From: Pyramidobacter sp. C12-8
GTDB lineage: Bacteria > Synergistota > Synergistia > Synergistales > Dethiosulfovibrionaceae
Direction: 5' to 3'
DNA length: 64,000 bases
Assembly: GCF_002007215.1 (NCBI RefSeq)
Contig: NZ_MUHX01000003.1
Location: 62,001 to 126,000 of the forward strand
The translations under genes were made by a program, and so were the position numbers. Shown here piece by piece: positions 44,394 through 52,868 of the stretch; position 1 is the first letter of the stretch; the number at the start of each line of letters is the position of its first letter. The notes under the pieces were generated by a model. It made no database searches, had not been told where the DNA came from, and was given only the letters and a program-made list of their open reading frames with translations.

Positions 44394-45446
44394 ATGCGTT
44401 TCCTTCGCGTTTTACTGCTGCTGGCCGTATGGTCAGTGAGCGCCGCGCCGCTTCAGGCGCGCCGCCCTCTGCCGATCGGAGTCGTTTTTTCCTGCGGTCC
44501 CGAGGACTCGATGTTCCGTTCGTCGTTGAGCGGTATCAAGCGCGCCCGATCGGAACTGGACGTTAAGATCACCAGCTATCTCTGCAACTACAACAGCGCC
44601 GAATACGAGTCGACTGTCGCGGAGGCCGCCCGGCGGAACCGGCTGGTGCTCGCCGTCGGCAGTCCTCTCGCCGAAGCGGTCGACAGGGCGGCCCGCGCGC
44701 ACGAAAGCGCCGATTTCGTGCTGTTCGACGCGAAATCCGTCAATCCCGGGGTCTCGTCGGTGCTGTTCCACCAGAGCGAAGCCAGTTATCTGGCCGGCGT
44801 GCTGGCCGTCCGTCTGGCGGCGCGCCGAAATTCCCGGAAGATCGGCATCATCCTCGGCGAGCGCGGCGAAAAAACGCCGGCGATGCTGGATTTTCTGCTC
44901 GGCTTTGAGCAGGGGGCCAAGGACGCCGACGGACGGACGACGCTGCTGAAACGGAGCGTCCAGTCCTGGAACGCCCCTCAAAAAGCGAAGGCCATTGCCC
45001 GCGCCATGCATGACGAGGGCGCACAGGTGATCTTCCAGGCGGCGGGGTTGTCGGGGAACGGCGTCGTCGAAGCCGCCATCGAAGAGGGTTTCTACGTGAT
45101 CGGCGTGGACGAACCGCAGGAGCGCCTTGCTCCCGGCGTCGTGCTCACGGCGGTGTTGAAGCGCTTCGACCTGGCCCTCTTCGACGTGATCAGCGCCCGC
45201 GTGGGCGGTCATCTCCGGCGCGGCGCCACGCTTCATTATCGGCTGTGGAACCGCGGCGTCGAACTTTCGTGGACTTCCAACGCGCTGATCCCCGACGAAC
45301 TGCGCCGCGAGCTCGAAGGGCTCTCCTACCGCATCGTTGACCGCGCGATCCGCGTCGCCAGCTGTTATAACGACGACGGCACCTTCAAGGCGACGCTGAA
45401 ACCGCTGCCGCCGGAGTTTTCCGCCTCGGGATCGGGGAAAAAATAA
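44394..45446 (+). CDS. Bmp-family (basic membrane protein) binding protein
   Basis: A 350-residue periplasmic protein with a signal peptide (about 1-22, LLLLAVWSVSAAPLQA). Fold segments match PF02608-type nucleoside-binding proteins: LPIGVVFSCGPEDSMFRSSLSGI, LVLAVGSPLAEAV, SEASYLAGVLAV, KIGIILGERGEKTPAMLDFLLGFEQGAK, and VIFQAAGLSGNGVVEAA. There is no lipobox cysteine, and no ABC permease or ATPase nearby. Ligand probably a nucleoside or similar; the binding residues cannot be checked here. Confidence 0.75.
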   Translation: MRFLRVLLLLAVWSVSAAPLQARRPLPIGVVFSCGPEDSMFRSSLSGIKRARSELDVKITSYLCNYNSAEYESTVAEAARRNRLVLAVGSPLAEAVDRAARAHESADFVLFDAKSVNPGVSSVLFHQSEASYLAGVLAVRLAARRNSRKIGIILGERGEKTPAMLDFLLGFEQGAKDADGRTTLLKRSVQSWNAPQKAKAIARAMHDEGAQVIFQAAGLSGNGVVEAAIEEGFYVIGVDEPQERLAPGVVLTAVLKRFDLALFDVISARVGGHLRRGATLHYRLWNRGVELSWTSNALIPDELRRELEGLSYRIVDRAIRVASCYNDDGTFKATLKPLPPEFSASGSGKK

Positions 45447-45539
45447 CGTTTTCGCCACGGGGTTCCCATCGGCACCTTGAAGCGAAGAAACGTCTGCTTC
45501 ATCGAAGGGACGGCTTTTCATGAGAAACGGGGGGAACGA

Positions 45540-47183
45540 ATGAATCTGAGCACTTTGTTCCAGATCATGGGCGGCGTCGGGCTGTTTCTGTACGGCATCA
45601 AACTGATGGGCGACGCCCTGCAGGACTTGACGGGCGACCGCATGCGCACGCTCATCGCGTCGCTGACGAGTACGCCGCTGAAAGGCGCGCTGGTTGGCAC
45701 GCTGGTGACGATGGTGATCCAGTCGAGCGCCGCCACGACGATCATGTCGGTGAGCTTCGTGCAGGCGGGGATGATGACGCTGAAACAGGCGCTCGGCGTG
45801 ATCATGGGAGCCAACATCGGCACCACCGTCACGGCGCAGCTGGTCGCTTTCAACATGAAAGAGCTGGCGCTGCCGCTGCTGGGCATCGGCATGCTGTTGG
45901 CGGTGTTCGGCCATTCCAAAAAGCGCCGCTACGTCGGCAACGGCATCTTCGGCTTCGGCCTGCTTTTCATCGGCATGAACACGATGGAGCACGCGCTCGG
46001 CTTTCTCGCCGCCAACAAACAGTTTTTCCTCAGCTTCGCCTCTCGGCCGCTGCTCTGCGTGGCTGCCGGTACGCTGCTGACCATGGCCGTGCAGTCAAGT
46101 TCGGCCACCGTCGGCCTGACGATCGCCATGGCCGTGCAGGGACTGCTGCCGCTCCAGTCGGCCATCGCCATCCTGCTGGGCGACAATCTTGGCACGACGA
46201 TCACCGCCGTCATCGCCGCACTGGGATCGAGCCGCTCGGCCAAGCAGGCGGCGGCGGGACACGTGCTCTTCAATCTGCTCGGCGTGGCCATCTTCCTGCC
46301 GCTGCTTGTCCCTTACTCGGCGCTGATCTCGCACACGTCCGGGAATATCGCCCGTCAGCTGGCCAACGCCCATACGCTCTTCAACGTCGTCAACACCATG
46401 TTCCAGCTGCCCTTTGTGAGCCTGCTCGCCCGGCTAATCCAGAAACTGCTTCCGGTCAGGGATGAAAAAGTTTACACCGGCGCCCGTTATCTGAACGAGA
46501 GCCTGCTGAACACGTCGCCGGCCGCCGCGCTTACGGCGGTGCGCAATGAACTGCTGAACATGGGCGGCATGGCGCTGGAAATGCTCGACCTGGTAAAGCA
46601 GGCCTTCGCCGCCAAGGACCCGTCCGCCGCAGCCAAGCTGAACCAAGTGGAGGACGGCCTCAACGACCTGACGCGGCGCGTCGCCTCTTTCGCCGCTAAG
46701 CTCTGGCAGCGCCACATCTCCGATCATCTTTCCTCGCTGCTCGAATCTCTCGTCAACGGCTCCAGCGACATCGAGCGCATCGGCGACCATGCCCAGAACA
46801 TGATGGAGCTTTACGAATACCTTCAGGACCACAATCTCGAATTTTCGCCGTCGGCCGTCCAGGAGTTTTCCGCCATGATGGCTCTGGTCCGCGAGATGGT
46901 GCAGAAGGCGCTCGAAGCCCTGCGCGCGGAGAACGTCGAACTGGCCCGCGAGGTGTCGGTGACGATGGAAGACCGGGTCGACGCCATGGAGAAGCAACTG
47001 CGGCACATGCACATGCAGCGCCTCAACGACGGGACCTGTACGCCCTCGTCCGGCGTACTCTTCATCGACCTGGTCAGCAACATGGAGCGCATCGGCGACC
47101 ACGCCACCAACGTCGCGGAAATCATTCTGGAAACGTCCGGTCTGCAGGCACGCCGGGAAACGGGCAAAAAGTTCGAGCTGTGA
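45540..47183 (+). CDS. Na+/phosphate cotransporter, NptA type with PhoU-like tail
   Basis: A 547-residue membrane protein. Two inverted repeats carry QSSAATT and QSSSATV, the phosphate/Na+ binding motifs of the PF02690 family, across about 8-9 helices (1-310). Residues about 340-535 form two PhoU-like helical bundles, each with a SxxIERIGDHAxN motif, which likely regulate transport. ATG 45540 after GGGGGAACG. A single gene with a strong terminator. Confidence 0.92.
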   Translation: MNLSTLFQIMGGVGLFLYGIKLMGDALQDLTGDRMRTLIASLTSTPLKGALVGTLVTMVIQSSAATTIMSVSFVQAGMMTLKQALGVIMGANIGTTVTAQLVAFNMKELALPLLGIGMLLAVFGHSKKRRYVGNGIFGFGLLFIGMNTMEHALGFLAANKQFFLSFASRPLLCVAAGTLLTMAVQSSSATVGLTIAMAVQGLLPLQSAIAILLGDNLGTTITAVIAALGSSRSAKQAAAGHVLFNLLGVAIFLPLLVPYSALISHTSGNIARQLANAHTLFNVVNTMFQLPFVSLLARLIQKLLPVRDEKVYTGARYLNESLLNTSPAAALTAVRNELLNMGGMALEMLDLVKQAFAAKDPSAAAKLNQVEDGLNDLTRRVASFAAKLWQRHISDHLSSLLESLVNGSSDIERIGDHAQNMMELYEYLQDHNLEFSPSAVQEFSAMMALVREMVQKALEALRAENVELAREVSVTMEDRVDAMEKQLRHMHMQRLNDGTCTPSSGVLFIDLVSNMERIGDHATNVAEIILETSGLQARRETGKKFEL

Positions 47184-47280
47184 CGAGCGCGGGGAGACGC
47201 GCGCGTCGCCGCGAGGACGTCCCAAAAAGCAACCGGCTGAACGTCTACCGCGCCGCTTCGTGGTGTAGCTTTTTGACTCA

Positions 47281-47321
47281 AACGACGAACGAGTTGCCTT
47301 CCAACTCGTTCGTCGTTTTTT
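47281..47321 (+). terminator. Terminator after the Na/Pi cotransporter gene
   Basis: 16-bp perfect arms at 47281-47296 and 47302-47317, five-base loop and six Ts. Confidence 0.88.
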
Positions 47322-47383
47322 ATCGGGAGTTAGTGTGAAATTGCCCTCGGAATGTAACAAAGTCAAACTTTCAATGCAGGATA

Positions 47384-48937
47384 TTATTCGGCTGCTCTGG
47401 CGTTGATCAGCGTACGGCGTTCGCGTTTGATGGAGCCGTCGGGCTGGCGCCAGAATACGCCGATACCGAGGTAGATGATGGCGATCGCGACGAACGGGCA
47501 GAGCCAATTCAAGAGGGCATAAGGAGCGTAATCGAGCGTGGCGACGCCGAGGACGCCCGCCGCGTAACCGGCGCAGACGTTCCATGGGATCAGCACGGAA
47601 GTCAGCGTGCCGCAGTCTTCCAGCGAACGGGAAAGCATGCGGGGTGCGAGCCCGCTCTCCGCGAATTTTTCCTTGAACATGCGCCCGGGGATGATGATGG
47701 AAAGATACTGGCTGCCTGTCAGCAGATTGCCGATAAAACAGGAGGCGATCGTCGTGGCGATCAGGCCGCCGGCACGGCGCACGCCGCGAGTGATGGCGCT
47801 GAGCAGAACGCGCAGGAAACCGCCCGCTTCAAGAAAACCTCCCATGGCCATCGCGGCGATAGCCAGCTCGACGGACCACATCATCGGGAACATGCCGCCG
47901 CGCCCCACAAGACGAGAGATCATGGCGGACACGTCCTTGGCCAGTTCGGGCGCAAGCGTGATCCCCCTTTCGGCCAGGAGCCCGGCAACGGCCGTCATGT
48001 CAGCGGCGCCGGCGACCTGAGCCGTCAGCTGAGGTTTGTAGCCGCTCTGCCCAAGGGACCAGATCTCGCCGATGGAAACGCCCTGGGTAAAGGCCATGAT
48101 GACGGACACGAGAATACCGAGGCAGATGCCGGGCATGGCGGGGACTCTCAGCGCCGAAGCGACGATAACCACAAGCGGCGGCACGACGCAGAGCCAGCTC
48201 ACGTTGAACTCGGCGGCGATCATGGTCTGGATGGCCTTGATGCGCTCGGCATCCAGCGTCTGACCGGCAAAACCGCGCCCCCAGAAGATGTACACGGCGA
48301 AGCAGATCAGCAGTGTCGGCAGAGTGGTCCAGAGCATGGCGCGGATGTGATCGAACAGGTCGTTTCCGGCCACGGCCGGAGCCAGATTCGTGGTATCCGA
48401 AAGGGGCGACATTTTGTCGCCGAAGTAGGCTCCCGAGACCACGCAGCCGGCGGTCATGGCGGCGGGGACGCCCAACCCGTTGCCGATGCCCATCAGCGCG
48501 ACGCCGATCGTTGCCTCGGTGGACCACGAAGAACCGGTGCAGAGAGCGATGATCGAACAGATCACCATGGTGGCCAGCGGGAAGTACGCGGGGCTGAGGA
48601 TGTCCAGACCGTGATAGATCAGGCCGGGGATGATGCCGGCACGCATCCAGATGCCAATGAGAATGCCGACGAGCATCAAGATCATGCACGAGGGCAGCGA
48701 GGCCATAATGCTGTTCAGCGCCGCCTGCATGACGTCGTCGTATTTCAGCTTCAGCCACCAGCAGTCGACCAGAGCCACTACCATGGCCAGCATGGCGATG
48801 GGCACGTGCACGTCGACGCCGTATTTCAGCGTTGCCAGCGAGACGACGGCCGTGATCAGGGCGATCAGCAGAAGCGCCGCTCCCAGCGTCGCTTCGCGTT
48901 TTGTTTCGTGCGGAACTCTCTTTTCTTCTTCCAACAT
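47384..48937 (-). CDS. nhaC: Na+/H+ antiporter, NhaC family
   Basis: A 517-residue transporter with about 12 helices. Family signatures: CTGSSWSTEATIGVALMGIG, VVSGAYFGDKMSPLSDTTNLAPAVAG, and near the C-terminus TGSQYLSIIIPGRMF and LIPWNVCAGYAAGVLG. NhaC relatives exchange Na+ for H+, and some exchange organic acids or amino-acid products. Start ATG 48937 with AAGGAGG 8 bases upstream. Located 152 bp downstream of the amidohydrolase, so the two may be co-transcribed and the antiporter may exchange the enzyme's substrate and product (inference). Confidence 0.9.
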   Translation of the reverse strand: MLEEEKRVPHETKREATLGAALLLIALITAVVSLATLKYGVDVHVPIAMLAMVVALVDCWWLKLKYDDVMQAALNSIMASLPSCMILMLVGILIGIWMRAGIIPGLIYHGLDILSPAYFPLATMVICSIIALCTGSSWSTEATIGVALMGIGNGLGVPAAMTAGCVVSGAYFGDKMSPLSDTTNLAPAVAGNDLFDHIRAMLWTTLPTLLICFAVYIFWGRGFAGQTLDAERIKAIQTMIAAEFNVSWLCVVPPLVVIVASALRVPAMPGICLGILVSVIMAFTQGVSIGEIWSLGQSGYKPQLTAQVAGAADMTAVAGLLAERGITLAPELAKDVSAMISRLVGRGGMFPMMWSVELAIAAMAMGGFLEAGGFLRVLLSAITRGVRRAGGLIATTIASCFIGNLLTGSQYLSIIIPGRMFKEKFAESGLAPRMLSRSLEDCGTLTSVLIPWNVCAGYAAGVLGVATLDYAPYALLNWLCPFVAIAIIYLGIGVFWRQPDGSIKRERRTLINARAAE

Positions 48938-49037
48938 CGTTGTTTCCTCCTTCACGATTTCAAATTCGCATACGAGCGTCTCGCGGATGCCCGGTAAAAC
49001 ACCCCGTTAACCGAGCCGTAGCGCGGCTTTCAGCCTC

Positions 49038-49081
49038 TGCGCCGGAGCGGATGTTCCACGTGGAACATCCGCTCCGGCGCA
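49038..49081. promoter_or_regulatory. parS: parS centromere site 2 within a 44-bp perfect palindrome
   Basis: TGTTCCACGTGGAACA at 49052-49067 is centred in a 44-bp perfect palindrome whose outer arms are GCCGGAGCGG/CCGCTCCGGC. It lies 7 bp after the amidohydrolase stop, so the RNA could also form a terminator-like hairpin. Confidence 0.85.
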
Positions 49082-49088
49082 AAAATTT

Positions 49089-50660
49089 TCAGCGCGACCA
49101 AACCTTTCTTCCCTCCAGATACGTGGCCAGATGCGTCGTGCGGCGCAGTTCCATGGCAGGCTTTTCAAAAGGATTGCCGTCGGTCACGGTGAAGTCGGCG
49201 CGATAGCCGGGATGGATGCGACCGAACTCGTTTCCTCTGCCGACGGCGCGCCACGGATTGATCGTATAGGCCGTCAGGGCTTCGTCCAGCGTCAGCGTCT
49301 GCGAGGGATCGTACTTGAGCGGCGAGCCGTCGTCGTCGCAGCGGCACACTGCATTCCAGATGCCGATCCACATGTTCTCCAGTTCCATCGGCGCGTCGGT
49401 GCTGCCCACGACAAGCAACCCCGTGTCCCAGAGCGCGCGGAAGGGATACGCGTCGAGGGCGCGCTGCGCGCCGAGGCGCAACGGCGCCATGACGCGATCG
49501 GTGTAGCATTGACAAGGCTGCAGGTCGAGCACGACGCCAAGGCGGGCGAGTCGTTCGCGCAGGTCTTTGGGACAGCAGATCACGTGCACGAAGCGATACG
49601 GCAGTCGCGGCCGTCCCTCTTCCCCGATGACGCGTTCCACGGCGCCGGCGGCCTGTTCGACGGCCGCGTCGCCGATCATGTGCGCCTGCACCTGAATGCC
49701 GCGGCGGTGAGCCGCGCGGATCAGCCGATCAAGCTCTTCGTCGGTGTGATTGGGTACGCCGCGGCTCCCGGGCATGTCGTCGAAGGGCTCGCGCATGGCG
49801 CAGGTGTGTCCGCCCAGCGTGCCGTCCATGAAGATCTTCAGGCCGCCGTACATGATCTGATCGTTGCCGATGCCGGAGCGGAAGGTGAACTCCGGCAGCC
49901 GGTCGTGATAGCAGATCACGCGCACGGGCAGTTTGCCCCGCTCGTACAGATTCTGCCAGGTGAAGATTTCCTCGCCGAGAGCGTATTTGGGCGCGTCGCA
50001 GGCATGCCCGCACGTGACGCCCCGAGAGGCCATGCACAGCGCGGCTTCCTCCATCGCGTCCGTAAGCTTTTGCGGCGTCTCGTATTCCGCTGCCACCGCT
50101 TCGATGATGGGAGCTGCGCCGCCTTCGGTCATGACGCCGGTGACTTCGCCCCTTTCGTCGCTCAGCACGTAAGGATCGGCGCTGTTCCACAGGCCGCTTT
50201 CCTTCATGGCGCGGGTGTTGGCGATGTGGCGATGGCCGCAGTAACGGCTCATCACGACGGGATGGTCGAAGTTGAAAGAGTCAAGCCATTCCCGCGTCGG
50301 CGGCGTCGTGTCGGCCCAGGCCATCTCGTTGAAGTTAATGGCGCGGATCCATGCGCCGGGCTTGAGCTGCGCCGCTTTTTTGCGAAGCATCTCGCCGGCT
50401 TCCGCAAGAGATTTGACCGACAGCAGGTCGACGTAGAGACGTTGACGGGCAAAAGCGGTCAGATGCAGATGCCCGTCGCTCATGCCGGGCATGACCATGT
50501 TGGCGCCATAATCCTCCACGTCTGCGCCGGGACAGGCAGCGCGAGCGCTGGCCCAATCGCCCACGTAAACGAAACGACCGTTCTCGACTGCCGTCGCCTC
50601 GGCCCAAGGGCGGTCTTTGCATCCCGTCCAGATCTTGCCGCGAATCACAAGGCTTTTCAT
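49089..50660 (-). CDS. YtcJ-like metal-dependent amidohydrolase
   Basis: A 523-residue amidohydrolase 3-family enzyme. Metal ligands start with DGHLHL (His64, His66); further ligand regions are QAHMIGDAAVEQA and GSTDAPMELENMW. An N-terminal beta sandwich closes with the C-terminal GYRADFTVTDGNPFE strand, as usual. It is a cytoplasmic hydrolase of amide or formyl bonds with unknown substrate. Upstream of nhaC and divergent from a GntR regulator, which suggests induced catabolism of an imported compound. Confidence 0.88.
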   Translation of the reverse strand: MKSLVIRGKIWTGCKDRPWAEATAVENGRFVYVGDWASARAACPGADVEDYGANMVMPGMSDGHLHLTAFARQRLYVDLLSVKSLAEAGEMLRKKAAQLKPGAWIRAINFNEMAWADTTPPTREWLDSFNFDHPVVMSRYCGHRHIANTRAMKESGLWNSADPYVLSDERGEVTGVMTEGGAAPIIEAVAAEYETPQKLTDAMEEAALCMASRGVTCGHACDAPKYALGEEIFTWQNLYERGKLPVRVICYHDRLPEFTFRSGIGNDQIMYGGLKIFMDGTLGGHTCAMREPFDDMPGSRGVPNHTDEELDRLIRAAHRRGIQVQAHMIGDAAVEQAAGAVERVIGEEGRPRLPYRFVHVICCPKDLRERLARLGVVLDLQPCQCYTDRVMAPLRLGAQRALDAYPFRALWDTGLLVVGSTDAPMELENMWIGIWNAVCRCDDDGSPLKYDPSQTLTLDEALTAYTINPWRAVGRGNEFGRIHPGYRADFTVTDGNPFEKPAMELRRTTHLATYLEGRKVWSR

Positions 50661-50779
50661 ATTCTGCGCCCCGCCTTTCCTTCGATTTTCTGTTTTGGTC
50701 CTGCAGAAAACGCATACGAATTTCAGCCGACATCACATAAGCAATCGACGCAAAATTCTGTCTCGTCGGATATTTATTA

Positions 50780-50805
50780 TAATTCAGTATTGTATACGTC
50801 TTTGC
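50780..50805. promoter_or_regulatory. Candidate operator in the amidohydrolase/GntR gap
   Basis: TATTGTATACGTC around 50788-50800 contains palindrome GTATAC, the typical half-site core (T-x-GTATAC-x-A) of FadR/FCD-type GntR operators. A second related stretch GTGTATAATTG lies at 50951-50961, overlapping a TATAAT -10 for the regulator gene. The whole gap (50661-51035) is AT-rich. Confidence 0.35.
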
Positions 50806-51035
50806 GTTTTTTTCATCTGCCCAAAATCACTCATTTGTTCCCATCCGATGAGACAAAATTACAGCAATAAAATGCAAAAATCGTATTTTGCAAAAATTTA
50901 GCTGCGATATATCTCGAAAAATCCGCACAGAAACGGCTCGCGGCGATGTGGTGTATAATTGTGAAGATCGTTCCGACAGCGACGGGAGTCAACGGCCGAC
51001 CGTCCATTCAGCCCAGCTTGCAGGAGGCTCTGAAA

Positions 51036-51710
51036 ATGAAAGAACCGGAAGCTTACGCCCCGACTGCCGCGGATTTCGTCTACCGACATCTGCGCGCCCA
51101 GATCTTCGCCAAAAAGCGCCAGCCCGGCGACCGGCTCACCGAGGAGGCGATCGCCCAGGAGCTCGACGTCAGCCGCACGCCCGTGCGCGAGGCGATCCGC
51201 CGCCTCACCGCCGAGGGATTGGCGACGCTGATCCCCAACGCCGGCGCCCGTCTGGCCAATCCGACCAAGAAAGAAATCATGGATACCTACGAGCTGCGCG
51301 AATATTTGGAGTGTCTGGCGGCGCGCAAGGCGGCTCTCAACATCACGGGCGCGCAGGCGAACACGCTTCAGCAGACGATCGACGAAGAAGAGCAGATTTT
51401 CGCCGCCCGCAATTTCGAGGCCTATCTCGACGTGAACAACCGTTTTCACCGCACGCTGGCGGAGTGTTCCGGCAACGCCGTGCTGGCGGAGTTCGTCGGC
51501 AATCTGCTGGCGCGCACCTGCGTGTACATGATCTTTTACGATTCGTTCTTCGACATGAGCACCAACCCCAGTCTCGACGAGCACCGCGCCCTGCTCAAGG
51601 CGCTGCTGGCGCACGACTCCGACAAGGCGGAGCAGCTCATGAAAGTCCATTTGATGCTGTCGGCCACGTCGCTGAAAAGCAACGAAGGACTGCGCGTTCG
51701 CAGCGAATAA
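51036..51710 (+). CDS. GntR-family transcriptional regulator (FCD/FadR subfamily)
   Basis: A 224-residue regulator: winged helix about 12-80 (DRLTEEAIAQELDVSRTPVREAIRRLTAEGLATLIPNAG) and an all-helical FCD effector domain about 90-215 (YELREYLECLAARKAA, NNRFHRTLAECSGNAVL, DEHRALLKALLAHD) with the usual metal-binding His/Asp positions. Start ATG 51036, after CAGGAGG. Being divergent from the amidohydrolase/nhaC unit it probably controls it and itself. Ligand unknown. Confidence 0.9.
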   Translation: MKEPEAYAPTAADFVYRHLRAQIFAKKRQPGDRLTEEAIAQELDVSRTPVREAIRRLTAEGLATLIPNAGARLANPTKKEIMDTYELREYLECLAARKAALNITGAQANTLQQTIDEEEQIFAARNFEAYLDVNNRFHRTLAECSGNAVLAEFVGNLLARTCVYMIFYDSFFDMSTNPSLDEHRALLKALLAHDSDKAEQLMKVHLMLSATSLKSNEGLRVRSE

Positions 51711-51928
51711 ACGTAGACCGCCATGAAGAGGACGCGCTACCTTGGAAGGATCGCTCAACCGGTTTTATCGTCTCCGTTAACAGAGTTACCGTTATCTAAA
51801 CATCAAAGATACAGTTCCGTCGAAAATATGCTATGCTGAACGTACGCAGCTGGAGCCGCAAGGAGAAGAGCCGTAGAAATGCTCGTTCAGGATGCGACGC
51901 CTGATCCAAATGGAAGGGAGCGATTTTC

Positions 51929-52585
51929 ATGAGACTGACGTTTTTGGGACATGCCTGTTTTGATCTGTGCGACGGAAAATACCACGTGCTCACCGATCCC
52001 TATCTGAGTGGCAACGACCTTGCCGCCGCGAGAGCCGGCGAAGTTCCCGCCGACTTCATCCTCGTCAGCCACTGTCACGGCGACCATCTCGGCGACACGC
52101 TGGACATCGCCCGGCGCACGGGGGCGACGGTGGTCGGCGTGGCCGAGCTGCGCGGCATGCTGACGGAGGCGGGGCTGAAAAACTGTCTCGGCAACATCGG
52201 CGGCTGGGGGCCGATGCCGTTCGGGCGCGTCAAGCTGCTTCAGGCGATCCACGGCAGCGGCCTGCCGGGAGCGCTGGCCTGCGGCTTTCTGATCGAGATG
52301 GGCGGCAAAAAAGTTTATTTCGCCGGCGACACGGCTTTTTACGGCGACATGGCGCTGCTGGCCGAGGAAAAACTGGACGCGGCGCTGCTGCCGATCGGCG
52401 ATTTCTACACGATGGGGCCGGACGACGCGGCCCGCGCGGCCCGCGCCATCGGCGCGAAGATCACCGTGCCCATGCATTACGACACGTTCCCGGCCATCAG
52501 GCAGGATCCGCAGGCGTTCAAGGCGCTCTGCGAGCCGGCCAGCAGGGTCGCGGTGCTGCGGCCCGGCGAATCTCTCGAGCTGTAA
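51929..52585 (+). CDS. UPF0173 metal-dependent hydrolase
   Basis: A 218-residue metallo-beta-lactamase-fold protein. Metal motif SHCHGDHLGD (His48, His50, Asp52, His53), then YFAGDTAFYGDMALLAE and VPMHYDTFP with the other ligands, the UPF0173/UlaG-like pattern. Substrate is unknown for this family. ATG 51929 after GGAAGGGAG. It precedes the met operon but is separated from it by a promoter and a riboswitch. Confidence 0.9.
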   Translation: MRLTFLGHACFDLCDGKYHVLTDPYLSGNDLAAARAGEVPADFILVSHCHGDHLGDTLDIARRTGATVVGVAELRGMLTEAGLKNCLGNIGGWGPMPFGRVKLLQAIHGSGLPGALACGFLIEMGGKKVYFAGDTAFYGDMALLAEEKLDAALLPIGDFYTMGPDDAARAARAIGAKITVPMHYDTFPAIRQDPQAFKALCEPASRVAVLRPGESLEL

Positions 52586-52630
52586 ACTCTTCCGCGAAAA
52601 CGTTCTGTCGGCCGGATCCGCGGCGCTCTC

Positions 52631-52659
52631 TTGCGCTTCGCGGAAGATTGTGTTATCAT
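52631..52659 (+). promoter_or_regulatory. Promoter of the metNIQ operon
   Basis: TTGCGC (52631-52636), 17-bp spacer, TATCAT (52654-52659), about 25 bp before the riboswitch. Confidence 0.55.
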
Positions 52660-52684
52660 ACCCGTCAATCAAACAGCGCAACTT

Positions 52685-52785
52685 TTATCAAGAGTCAGGG
52701 GAGAGAGTCAGCTCGATGATCCTGCACCAACCTGCCCGCACGGGGAAAGGTGGTCCTGCTGACAGCGATGAGGGGAAGCCTCAAA
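52685..52785 (+). ncRNA. SAM-I (S-box) riboswitch aptamer
   Basis: Key conserved parts appear in order: TTATCAAGAG, GGGGAGAGAG, CGATGAT, GCACCAACC, then GGTG and a closing segment. They match the S-box layout of aptamer stems P1 to P4. Its place before a methionine transporter operon fits. SAM binding should favour the terminator that follows. Confidence 0.85.
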
Positions 52786-52793
52786 GAGGGATT

Positions 52794-52826
52794 TGAGCCG
52801 CCTTGCCATCGCAGGGCGGCTTTTTC
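52794..52826 (+). terminator. Riboswitch-controlled terminator
   Basis: GAGCCGCCTTGC pairs with GCAGGGCGGCT around a short loop and is followed by TTTTT, 43 bp upstream of metN. It is the expression platform of the S-box. Confidence 0.8.
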
Positions 52827-52868
52827 GTTCTTCCCGGCACGACGCGCGCTTTTCAGGAAGGTGAAATC

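Noticed and set aside
49038-49081. 44-bp palindrome as an ordinary terminator only
   Set aside because: The perfect ParB consensus at its centre, repeated at two other loci, is better explained as parS; a terminator role may be additional.
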